Assembly: GCF_002077945.1 (NCBI RefSeq)
Contig: NZ_LVYD01000081.1
Coordinates: forward strand, 1 to 49,792
DNA from: Niastella vici
GTDB lineage: Bacteria > Bacteroidota > Bacteroidia > Chitinophagales > Chitinophagaceae
DNA: 49,792 nt
Reading direction: 5' to 3'
The position numbers and the translations under genes were made by a program. The notes below the pieces were generated by a model that was not told where the DNA came from, made no database searches, and saw nothing but the letters and a program-made list of their open reading frames with translations. Positions 1 to 6,885 of the stretch are shown piece after piece. Position 1 is the first letter of the stretch. Each line of letters opens with the position of its first letter.

Positions 1-235
1 CGATACATACCCTGTAAGCCCGGACTGTTAAGTTTCGGTCAGTCCTTGTTAACCGAAGTTCGTTTGGAGGCGGTAGGCTCTCCTGTGTTCCCGTACTACC
101 CCAGTCTGCCTGTGATATATTCTCAGACCCCGGCCGAATCTTTCCAGCTCGTTGTAACGCTGGTTTAAGAGGGCTTTCCTTTCTAAATCCCCACCTCACG
201 GGCTTTGCACAGTGCGATCGACAATTGTTCAGCCC
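1..235 (-). mobile_element. Possible 5' part of a group II intron (partial)
   Basis: This GC-richer stretch differs from the AT-rich DNA to its right and shows no convincing protein on either strand. One plus-strand frame is open from the window edge to a TAA at 166-168, but the 55-residue translation resembles no family I know. Read on the minus strand it has many short complementary blocks and phrases such as CAACGAGCTGGAAAG (about 140-155) that resemble domain I of bacterial group II introns. The reverse transcriptase would then lie left of base 1. This is pattern memory, not a covariance search. It could also be the non-coding end of another mobile element. Confidence 0.3.
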
Positions 236-400
236 GACAAATGATACGAAACATCTGGCAATAGATAAACAGAAAATAGATATATAAGAAAATATGTATG
301 TATCTAACAATTTCTTTGGGTTTAAAAGGACTACAATTATTTCTTATTTTTTTCGACTTTCTCTTTATTCTGCAGTATAATTAATACAAACAAGTACTTC

Positions 401-967
401 ATGCACGAGCATAGCCTTAGCGAATGGATAGCAAAAAGCCAACAAGGCGATGCGGTTGCATTTGGGCAGATCGTTGCTTTCTATCAGTCGCAAATATTTG
501 CCTACGTATTCAGGCTAATTGGCAACGAGCATGATGCAAAGGATGTGGTGCAGGAAACCTTTTTAAGGGCCTGGACTTATTGTAAAACCTATCAATCCAG
601 GTTTCGGTTTAGCACCTGGTTGTATACTATCGCTACTAACTGTAGCCACGACTACCTACATACAAATAAAAAAATAACCATATATGCAGAAGAAAATATG
701 ATATTACTTTGCGACCAGCTAACCAATTCCAACCTGGAGCAGGAACTATCGAATAAAAATATAGCAACCATCATTGGCCGGCTTACGCATACCCTTACAC
801 CCAAACAGAAACTGGTATTTACGCTAAAATACCTTGAAGGTCTCGAGACAGAAGAAATAACAATGATCACAAAACTGAGTGCTGAAAAAGTGAAAAGTAA
901 CCTTTACCTGGCTAAGAAAAACATGAAGGAAGTATTACTCAAAATGAAGATCCATGAAAAACGATAG
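401..967 (+). CDS. ECF-type RNA polymerase sigma factor
   Basis: This 188-residue protein is an extracytoplasmic-function sigma-70 factor, which directs RNA polymerase to a small regulon. Region 2 is clear: the stretch DAKDVVQETFLRAW at residues 45-58 is the core-binding and -10 recognition helix. Region 4 lies at about residues 130-180, with LTPKQKLVFTLKYLEGL and a following helix-turn-helix. The length is normal for the family. The gene overlaps the next CDS by 14 bp, so the two are translationally coupled, and a lipoprotein gene follows 7 bp later. The partner genes suggest membrane or envelope signalling, but the inducing signal cannot be read from the sequence. Confidence 0.9.
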   Translation: MHEHSLSEWIAKSQQGDAVAFGQIVAFYQSQIFAYVFRLIGNEHDAKDVVQETFLRAWTYCKTYQSRFRFSTWLYTIATNCSHDYLHTNKKITIYAEENMILLCDQLTNSNLEQELSNKNIATIIGRLTHTLTPKQKLVFTLKYLEGLETEEITMITKLSAEKVKSNLYLAKKNMKEVLLKMKIHEKR

Positions 968-1367
968 AATATTGGAGCAAATACTGGCAGCATTACAGGA
1001 GAGCCAGCCTGCTTTGAAAGAAGAAGCTGCGGCTAAACTAACCAGCTCCATTTTAGCTGGCATTACAAATAAAAAGCAGTTAACCAACGCCAACGGTAGT
1101 CTGCTAAGTATTGCCAAAAGCCTTATGGCAGCAGCTGCAGTCTTACTGGTATCTATGTTTTTATACCAGAATGCGGTTGATCATCCCGGTAATCATCAAT
1201 CGGGTATCGTATATAATTCTTATTATAAAGAAACAATACGGAATTACGGCTGTTTACCCCAAACGAACTCCATAAGCGTGCTGCTGGATTATTACAGACA
1301 GTATAAAAAGGGAAAAAACGCTTTAACCCTTTTAAGAGAGCAATACAATCCTATGGCTAAAAAATAA
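954..1367 (+). CDS. Small membrane protein coupled to the sigma factor (putative anti-sigma)
   Basis: The product has 137 residues with one predicted membrane helix at about residues 57-72 (LMAAAAVLLVSMFLY), an N-terminal cytoplasmic arm of about 50 residues and an outer domain of about 65. The start ATG lies inside the end of the sigma gene, 14 bp before its stop. The arrangement of short arm, one helix and outer domain immediately after an ECF factor is typical of anti-sigma factors. I do not see a recognised anti-sigma zinc motif or FecR domain, so the role is inferred from position and topology only. Confidence 0.6.
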   Translation: MKNDRILEQILAALQESQPALKEEAAAKLTSSILAGITNKKQLTNANGSLLSIAKSLMAAAAVLLVSMFLYQNAVDHPGNHQSGIVYNSYYKETIRNYGCLPQTNSISVLLDYYRQYKKGKNALTLLREQYNPMAKK

Positions 1368-1374
1368 CAATGCA

Positions 1375-2475
1375 ATGAATACAACAATTAAGCTGGTAGT
1401 AATAGGGACCTGTGCATTGCTGGCAGCCTGCAATGATAAAATTGATGTCACTACTGTACTGAACAGTAACGGCAGTTGCGACAGAGTGCTGGTGGCCAAT
1501 GTAGACGAAAAATTTATACAAGGTGATACAGCCCAGCATCCGTTTTTGATGAACCTTACCGGCTGGGATATACAATGGAAATATAAAGACAGTAGAATAA
1601 GAACCGACTGGCCGGTAAAAAACTTTAAGAAGGAAAAGGAGGATAGCGCTGAAGTGATATCAGTAATAGCCCATAGACATTTTAACTCTGTACAGCAAAT
1701 GGCACACGCTTTCAGAATAAAGTCATCGCATGCCTGGAGCGGCATAACGATAAAACCAGTATTGGAAAAAAGATTTCGTTTCTTTTATACTTATTACAAC
1801 TATAAAGAGTCATTTTCCAAACTACCAATAACACTGGCCGTGCCGGTGGGTAAGTATCTAAGTGCTGAGGAGGCGGGCTATTGGCTGGTTGGCAAGCCTG
1901 ATATTTTGAAAGGAATGAATGGAGTGGAGGCTAAAGAAATATTGAACAACATAGAGGAAAAGGCGGGGAAATGGTTACTACGTAATTTATTTGAAATGCA
2001 ATACAGCGAATTACTCAGGCATCTGGAATTAATTACCAATCATCCTTCCAAAGCCATCATGAATACAAAAAAGGATAGTGTCTTTGCCTTGTATTATGCC
2101 GAGTATGTAAAAGAGCAAACTAAATTAGATTTGATGCCAATATTGGATAAGTCATTTAAAACACAAGTGTTTGGTGACTTTGCCAAAGCCGGTAACGATA
2201 GCCTGCTGGAGCAAATAAATAAACCGGAAGCTTTTGAGCACCTGTCAACTTATTTTGATGTTTATTTTGATTACAAACTGGTGATGCCAGGTGATATTAT
2301 TGAATCGAATGGCATACTGTCTCATGACGCGTTGAACTGGAAAATAGATACTTACCGGCTGCTGGATGGAGATTATACGATAGAAGCGTCATCTAAAAAA
2401 GCAAACGTATGGGCTTTTTTTACCGCAGCGTTTATTGTAGTGGGAGCTATTGCGCTGTTTTTTATAAAAAGGTAA
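1375..2475 (+). CDS. Lipoprotein with C-terminal membrane helix, unknown function
   Basis: This 366-residue protein starts with a lipoprotein signal peptide ending in LAAC (lipidated Cys19). It ends with a strong hydrophobic helix (about residues 345-364) followed by KR, so it would be held in the membrane at both ends. I do not recognise the domain between. The gene begins 7 bp after the small membrane protein and is probably the third gene of the sigma operon, so it may be a sensor or target of that regulator. The stop is followed within 4 bp by the left copy of a 52-bp direct repeat. Confidence 0.7.
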   Translation: MNTTIKLVVIGTCALLAACNDKIDVTTVLNSNGSCDRVLVANVDEKFIQGDTAQHPFLMNLTGWDIQWKYKDSRIRTDWPVKNFKKEKEDSAEVISVIAHRHFNSVQQMAHAFRIKSSHAWSGITIKPVLEKRFRFFYTYYNYKESFSKLPITLAVPVGKYLSAEEAGYWLVGKPDILKGMNGVEAKEILNNIEEKAGKWLLRNLFEMQYSELLRHLELITNHPSKAIMNTKKDSVFALYYAEYVKEQTKLDLMPILDKSFKTQVFGDFAKAGNDSLLEQINKPEAFEHLSTYFDVYFDYKLVMPGDIIESNGILSHDALNWKIDTYRLLDGDYTIEASSKKANVWAFFTAAFIVVGAIALFFIKR

Positions 2476-2478
2476 AAA

Positions 2479-2530
2479 GCCTTTTCGAAACGTTAAAAAT
2501 TGAATTAGAGCCACAGTAGTCAGGTAAATT
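2479..2530 (+). repeat. 52-bp direct repeat, left copy
   Basis: This copy begins GCCTTTTCGAAACGTTAAAA. It matches 3648-3700 in the same orientation, with one substitution (A/G in CRGGTAAATT) and one single-base indel (GAGCC versus GAGGCC). It sits in the 62-bp gap between the lipoprotein stop and the hxlR stop. Together the copies bracket exactly the hxlR/SDR pair. Confidence 0.85.
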
Positions 2531-2537
2531 TTAATTT

Positions 2538-2882
2538 TTATTTGTTAGCCAAAAGATGGGTTTCACTCCATTCCGACAACAAGGTTAGTGCTGAGCGTAA
2601 GGAGGCGCCCTTTTCCGTTAGGGAATACTCTACCCGTGGTGGCACTTCCGGGTACGCTTTCCTTGTAATAATACCATCCGATTCTAATTCCTTTAATTGT
2701 TTGGAAAGTACTTTTAATGCTATATCAGGCATTGTTTTACTCAAAGCACCAAAGCGCATGGGCCCTTTTAACAACAGCCATATAATCGGCGGTTTCCATT
2801 TTCCTCCAATAACATCAATAGTTGCGGTTATGGGGCATTCATTGGCTCCATGTTTTATTATTTCATTTTTTTTCTTTTCCAT
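2538..2882 (-). CDS. HxlR-family transcriptional regulator
   Basis: This 114-residue protein is a winged-helix regulator of the HxlR/MarR-like family, which usually binds as a dimer and responds to reactive electrophiles, quinones or redox stress. Family marks are the N-terminal single cysteine in NECPITATIDVIGGKWK, the helix MRFGALSKTMPDIALKVLSK and the wing VPPRVEYSLTEKG. It is divergently arranged with the SDR gene starting at 2994. A 19-bp-period tandem repeat lies between them and is its likely operator. The pair is enclosed by direct repeats, so regulator and target may move together. Confidence 0.9.
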   Translation of the reverse strand: MEKKKNEIIKHGANECPITATIDVIGGKWKPPIIWLLLKGPMRFGALSKTMPDIALKVLSKQLKELESDGIITRKAYPEVPPRVEYSLTEKGASLRSALTLLSEWSETHLLANK

Positions 2883-2912
2883 AATGTATATCTGGCTTCA
2901 ATTACAACCTCC

Positions 2913-2949
2913 AGGTAACTACTGAACAAAAAGGTAACTACTTGACAAA
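2913..2949. promoter_or_regulatory. Tandem 19-bp-period repeat, candidate HxlR operator
   Basis: AGGTAACTACTGAACAAA at 2913-2930 is repeated as AGGTAACTACTTGACAAA at 2932-2949, with two mismatches and a shift of 19 bp. The repeats lie between the divergent hxlR and SDR genes. The second copy covers the TTG of the SDR promoter. Binding there would block RNA polymerase. Assignment to HxlR is inferred from position. Confidence 0.55.
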
Positions 2950-2972
2950 GGTACAGTATTGATATAGGTTTG
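2942..2972 (+). promoter_or_regulatory. Promoter of the SDR gene (Bacteroidota type)
   Basis: TTG at 2942-2944 is followed by a 20-nt spacer and TAGGTTTG at 2965-2972, an exact TAnnTTTG match. This is the housekeeping promoter architecture of Bacteroidota. Transcription would start near 2979, which favours the ATG at 2994 over the upstream in-frame ATG at 2970. Confidence 0.7.
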
Positions 2973-2993
2973 CATTTTAAAATTAATCATTGC

Positions 2994-3593
2994 ATGAAAA
3001 TTATTGTTATCGGTGCCAGCGGCACCATTGGTTCTTCCATTGTTAGTGCACTGGAAAAAGATCACCAGATCATTAAAGTTGGCTATAAAAGTGGCGATAT
3101 TCAAACCAATATCAATGACCCGGCGTCTATAGAAGAAATGTATAAAAAAATCAGCGCCTTTGATGCATTAATATGTGCTGCCGGCGATGGATACTTTGGC
3201 CCACTTTCAAGTATGACGGACGCCAATTTCAGGGTTAGTATTGACGGGAAACTGATGTCACAGGTAAACCTGGTTTTGGCTGGTCAGAAATATATCACAC
3301 CAAAAGGCTCTTTCACCCTTACATCTGGAAGCTTAGCCAATGATCCTGTACCATTTGCAACGTCTTTAAGTGCGGTTAATGCTGCTATAGATGGTTTTGT
3401 TCGTGGCGCAGCTATAGAATTAGAAAATGGTATACGCATTAATTCCGTAGCACCAGGTGTTGTGGAAGCGTCACCCGCTTATTTCCCTTATTTTCCAGGT
3501 CATATCCCAGCCACTATGCACCAGGTTGCCCAGGCTTATGTAAGAAGTGCGTTAGGTGCACAAACGGGTCAAACTTATACAGTAAAAGGATAG
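2994..3593 (+). CDS. Short-chain dehydrogenase/reductase-like protein (atypical active site)
   Basis: This 199-residue protein has the SDR nucleotide-binding start MKIIVIGASGTIGSSIV (GxxxGxG-type glycine-rich loop) and an NAG-like strand (ALICAAGDG). The usual catalytic YxxxK is absent: where it should be the protein reads SLSAVNAAIDGFVRGAA, although a serine precedes it (LTSGSLA). Short SDR-like proteins of this subtype are common next to HxlR regulators. The ATG at 2994 was chosen because the promoter at 2942-2972 leaves too little room for the upstream start. It may bind NAD(P) but catalysis by the standard SDR route is doubtful. Confidence 0.85.
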   Translation: MKIIVIGASGTIGSSIVSALEKDHQIIKVGYKSGDIQTNINDPASIEEMYKKISAFDALICAAGDGYFGPLSSMTDANFRVSIDGKLMSQVNLVLAGQKYITPKGSFTLTSGSLANDPVPFATSLSAVNAAIDGFVRGAAIELENGIRINSVAPGVVEASPAYFPYFPGHIPATMHQVAQAYVRSALGAQTGQTYTVKG

Positions 3594-3647
3594 CATATGG
3601 TAGCTAAGTATGGTACAAAGCAGGTTACTACCCTGATTGAAGGAAAT

Positions 3648-3700
3648 GCCTTTTCGAAACGTTAAAAATTGAATTAGAGGCCACAGTAGTCGGGTAAATT
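3648..3700 (+). repeat. 53-bp direct repeat, right copy
   Basis: This is the partner of 2479-2530, same orientation, 1169 bp further right and 55 bp after the SDR stop. It carries one extra G and one A-to-G change relative to the left copy. Confidence 0.85.
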
Positions 3701-3808
3701 CCGCTTAACAGTTTACGCCCACCTCAATCCTCCAATGAGGTTTAAAATTCCTCTAATGCCTTTAAATCGTGAATCAACGCGATAGAAATTTGTCCAGTTG
3801 TCCCAACG

Positions 3809-3848
3809 AAAATAAACAAGGCGGCAGAAATGCTGCTTTGTTTATTTT
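3809..3848. terminator. Bidirectional hairpin terminator
   Basis: AAAATAAACAA at 3809-3819 pairs with TTGTTTATTTT at 3838-3848. An inner GCAG/CTGC extension closes the loop. The A-run and T-run flanks let it act in both directions. It separates the SDR gene (plus) from the VIT-type transporter gene (minus). Confidence 0.6.
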
Positions 3849-3885
3849 ATCATCTTTATTAGCAAGATAGAAGATGTTTCCCCTC

Positions 3886-3933
3886 GAATGTCCGACTTTA
3901 TTGCAGGCCTATTAAAGTACTCGTCAGACATTC
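3886..3933 (-). terminator. Inverted repeat just after the transporter stop
   Basis: GAATGTCCGAC at 3886-3896 pairs, with one mismatch, with GTCAGACATTC at 3923-3933 across a 26-nt loop. It lies 14 bp past the minus-strand transporter stop. No U-run follows, so it may be a 3'-end stabilising hairpin rather than a true terminator. Confidence 0.35.
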
Positions 3934-3947
3934 TTATTAGACTGGGA

Positions 3948-5057
3948 TTATCCTGCCAAAGAAACACCAATCAATTTCCCAATCCCAAAAGTGATAGCTG
4001 CTGCAATTAAACCAAATATTACCTGCCTGAAACCTGAGAACCAAATACTTTTACCTGTGAATAATGTAATGGCAGAACCAATTAAAAATAAACCTGCGGC
4101 ACTCCCAATAACACTAATAGCAATTGCCGTTAAGCCATGGGTAAACATAAATGGAATAACAGGTATTACTGCCCCAACTGCAAAAAGTATAAATGAATAA
4201 ACGGCGGCTTCCCTGGCTGAGCCTTTCAGTTCTTCTATATTTATACCCAATTCTTCTTTCACCAATACTTCATGCGCTTTATTTTTATCCATCATAATTT
4301 CAGCTGCCATGTCATGTGCCTGATCTTCCGGGATGCCTTTGGCCATATAAATTAATGCCAGCTCTTTTTTCTCACCCTCAGGATTAGTTTCCAGTTCTTC
4401 CATTTCCAACTGCATTTGATTCTCATGCAATTCCTGTGAACTCTTAACCGAAATCCATTCGCCCAGGGCCATTGATAATGCGCCTGCTAATAACCCTGCT
4501 ATCCCAGCTAACAAAACTTCTGAACCGCCTGCAGTTGCCCCTGCGATCCCCATCACTAAACTAAAATTAGAAACTAACCCATCATTACCTCCAAGTACTG
4601 CTGCTCTTAAAGCATTACCCCCAACAGAGCGGTGCCTGCTTTCAAATTTCGCGACATTACTTCCTGTCACTTTAGGTTCATTTTCTAAAAGCGACCTTAG
4701 TATCCTGACATGGTTAGTTTCGCTTCCCGTAATAGGTAGCTTATTTTTATTTTTGGCATTAATAACCGCAGTGGAAATACCTTTTTCTGTGTCCATCAAT
4801 ACACCCAGCACATAGTCGTACCCGAAAACTTTACCAATTGTATTAAGTGTTTTCGCCCTGAAAGATGCTGGCGGAAATGCATTAGAAGAATCCAAATTCA
4901 TTTTTCTCAATAAAGCTTCTGCATGGCCTTTTTCTATATCACTCATTTGCCTGAATACGTTGGCAACCGTAGCGTCAGATTCGGCTTCTGCCAACTTGTT
5001 ATATAAATAGCAGGCGTCTACTTCAATTTGAAGGTTTTTATTTGAAGGAATGGCCAT
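3948..5057 (-). CDS. Ferritin-like/VIT1 fusion iron (manganese) transporter
   Basis: The first 110 or so of the 369 residues form a ferritin/rubrerythrin-like four-helix domain with metal-ligand candidates E12, E24 and the ExxH pair E42/H45. A second glutamate-histidine cluster (SETNH) follows. From about residue 145 comes a VIT1/CCC1 transporter domain: RAAVLGGNDGLVSNFSLVMG, GALSMALGEWISVKS, a charged metal-binding loop (ELHENQMQLEMEELE) and the final membrane helices. Known fusions of this kind (MbfA type) export iron with the ferritin-like part facing the cytoplasm. The DUF2231 gene lies upstream in the same direction, separated by 55 bp. Iron detoxification is the best guess, but manganese transport is possible. 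Confidence 0.85.
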   Translation of the reverse strand: MAIPSNKNLQIEVDACYLYNKLAEAESDATVANVFRQMSDIEKGHAEALLRKMNLDSSNAFPPASFRAKTLNTIGKVFGYDYVLGVLMDTEKGISTAVINAKNKNKLPITGSETNHVRILRSLLENEPKVTGSNVAKFESRHRSVGGNALRAAVLGGNDGLVSNFSLVMGIAGATAGGSEVLLAGIAGLLAGALSMALGEWISVKSSQELHENQMQLEMEELETNPEGEKKELALIYMAKGIPEDQAHDMAAEIMMDKNKAHEVLVKEELGINIEELKGSAREAAVYSFILFAVGAVIPVIPFMFTHGLTAIAISVIGSAAGLFLIGSAITLFTGKSIWFSGFRQVIFGLIAAAITFGIGKLIGVSLAG

Positions 5058-5112
5058 TATTTAACTGGTATTTTAAATTGAAAAAATGGTTGAATATTAT
5101 GGCACCCCTGTA

Positions 5113-5601
5113 TTAATCATCTGTTTGTTTTCCTTCACCTCCAGTGTTGTTCTGTACCGCACCAGTAGAAATTTCAGTATGTCTTATCCGACCACCCAGG
5201 TAGCCTGTTCTGGTGGCCAGTCCAAAACTGAGAAGCGAAAGAACAAGTATGATTATCGACGTAGGCCGTATCAATGAAGGTTTATACCGATTTGCAACAA
5301 GTGCTGTCATTGATATTACCCCTAAAACAATAAAGCTTATCAACACATATATAGCAGAGTCTTCATGACGCTCAATCATAGTCTTCGAAACTCCCTGTAG
5401 CTTTTCAACAGTATCTTCTGCACCTTCTCCTGTCAGGTAAGAGATTGATGCACCAATGGCGGAAATAATAAAAAGGAAGTATGCTGCACTTTTAGTTTGA
5501 TTACTTTTAACCCAAAGGCCATAGCCCAACACAAGTACTCCTAATATGGACCCAAAAACAGGAAGGTGAGTAACTATTAAATGTAAGTGTGTTTGGCTCA
5601 T
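5113..5601 (-). CDS. DUF2231-type integral membrane protein
   Basis: This 162-residue protein has four predicted membrane helices and starts MSQTHLHLIVTHLPVFGSIL, the conserved histidine-rich entry of DUF2231-like proteins. A further conserved block is ATRTGYLGGRIRHTE in the last third, with another histidine near the membrane face. The tail is hydrophilic. It is transcribed towards the ferritin-VIT1 gene with a 55-bp gap and is probably in the same operon. Its histidines could bind heme or metal, but the function of the family is not established. Confidence 0.75.
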   Translation of the reverse strand: MSQTHLHLIVTHLPVFGSILGVLVLGYGLWVKSNQTKSAAYFLFIISAIGASISYLTGEGAEDTVEKLQGVSKTMIERHEDSAIYVLISFIVLGVISMTALVANRYKPSLIRPTSIIILVLSLLSFGLATRTGYLGGRIRHTEISTGAVQNNTGGEGKQTDD

Positions 5602-6111
5602 ATGGATAGTTTTAAAAGTGATTTATCCTTAATTATTTATCTGCCAACGTTATTTTAATTCTGAAACGTAAAGGTCTTAATTGCATGAATGTATACATTT
5701 ATGCAATGTGCAGTTATGATTGCCGTCATCCCGTGGATTGATTTTCTTCATATTACATATCAAGAATGTGGCATCAAACTATGTAGTATTGACTCCCAAA
5801 CCAGGTCAGACATCGTATTCAACAATATTCATTTTTATTTTTCAAGTCTACATTAAACTATTCTCAAACATTGCATGAATGGTACACCTTTGTTTGCGTT
5901 TAATATTTGTGTTAAGTAAAATATACTTTATTTGTAGTCTTGTGTTGCCTTCCTAAGGCAAATAAAACAATAGAATCAATATTATGTACATAGTCTTTAT
6001 CTACGGGGCTTGGTTTTACATTTGAAGCTTTTACATCCAAACAGTCTATTGGGTCAACAGGGCTTAGGATATAATACAGAGCAAGCGCTCTCTCTTTATT
6101 ATCCAGGATTG
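5602..6111. other. Intergenic region with repeated palindromic element
   Basis: No convincing gene is seen. An almost perfect 24-bp palindrome spans 5682-5705 (TGCATGAATGTA and its complement, with one mismatched pair). Its left half recurs in the same orientation at 5870-5880 (ATTGCATGAATG). The first copy is about 80 bp upstream of the DUF2231 start, so it could be an operator for the iron-related operon. A minus-strand open frame reaching 5912 overlaps the DUF4345 gene and is probably chance. Confidence 0.4.
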
Positions 6112-6519
6112 TTACAGGTAAATATTCCACCCGCTTCCATATTTCTTTAAGTTTTTTACCCCCCATATAGCAAGAACCGACTCTAACACCAATCCAATTA
6201 AAAAATAAATACCCGGAACCCCGTCTAAAGTCAGACTTACTAATCTGCCAAGCGTCAACCCGCCCATAAAAGTAATATTGGTAATAGTTGCGGTGACCCA
6301 TAATCTGGGTTTAATAATGCCCATGATCCAAATCACGGACATGCCCAGGTATAAACCCATCATAGCCCTGAAAATATTTGCCAGGTTGATAGTGTCTACT
6401 TTAAAATCAAACAGCAACGGCAGAATCATTTGCGGGCATAAACCATAAGCCAGCGCGATGGGTATGATAACAAGTACGGAGACGGTCAAATGCAGGTTCT
6501 TTGAAGCGGGGCGTATCAA
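6112..6519 (-). CDS. DUF4345-like four-helix membrane protein
   Basis: The product is about 135 residues with four membrane helices: VSVLVIIPIALAYGLCP, an IFRAMMGLYLGMSVIWIMG segment, a central ATITNITFMGGLTLGRLVSL segment and a final YFLIGLVLESVLAIWGV. The pattern of an early CPQ, then RAMMGLY, then GRLVS fits the DUF4345 family, whose function is unknown. No ATG is available at the right place. The likely start is TTG at 6517-6519, which overlaps the stop of a methyltransferase remnant in another frame. The reading frame stays open upstream, so the start is uncertain. Confidence 0.65.
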   Translation of the reverse strand: MIRPASKNLHLTVSVLVIIPIALAYGLCPQMILPLLFDFKVDTINLANIFRAMMGLYLGMSVIWIMGIIKPRLWVTATITNITFMGGLTLGRLVSLTLDGVPGIYFLIGLVLESVLAIWGVKNLKKYGSGWNIYL

Positions 6520-6650
6520 ATGATTGTTCTTTTCACGCCTCCCGGCTTTAAAACGCGATACGCTTCAGCAAATGCTTTTGGCTTATCAGGAACGAACATA
6601 TATCCGAAGCAACATACAATAAGGTCGATACTGGACACAGGTTCGCTCCG
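6516..6650 (-). pseudogene. Methyltransferase gene fragment (remnant)
   Basis: On the minus strand a short frame reads SSIDLIVCCFGYMFVPDKP followed by KAFAEAYRVLKPGG. This is the characteristic motif IV to post-motif block of class I SAM-dependent methyltransferases. It then stops four to six residues later at TGA 6518-6516. Neither the SAM-binding glycine-rich part nor the C-terminal part is present nearby, so about 45 codons of a roughly 250-codon gene remain. It abuts the start of the DUF4345-like gene, which suggests a deletion fused the two. Confidence 0.6.
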
Positions 6651-6885
6651 GCTTTTTATAAATGTACTAACTAATAGTTTAGGTAAACAGCTTATCCCTA
6701 TAACAATATTCTATATGTTTATCTCCTTACTATTTCGCCAGTTTTGCTCTCAGCTGAATATATACAATTGATAACTAATGTGATAGCAGCAGCCTATAAA
6801 AACCGCAAATCTTGCACTATCTTTCAGGCTGAAACAGCGTTTTAGTATAAACGCAATATTTAAAACTTTTGGCAACCTGCTTTCG

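Noticed and set aside
5912..6301. 129-codon minus-strand frame
   Set aside because: Its first half is an alternative frame of the DUF4345-like gene. The second half shows no domain, promoter or start of its own.
6520..6771. 83-codon plus-strand frame
   Set aside because: It is the antisense of the methyltransferase remnant and has no protein-like features.
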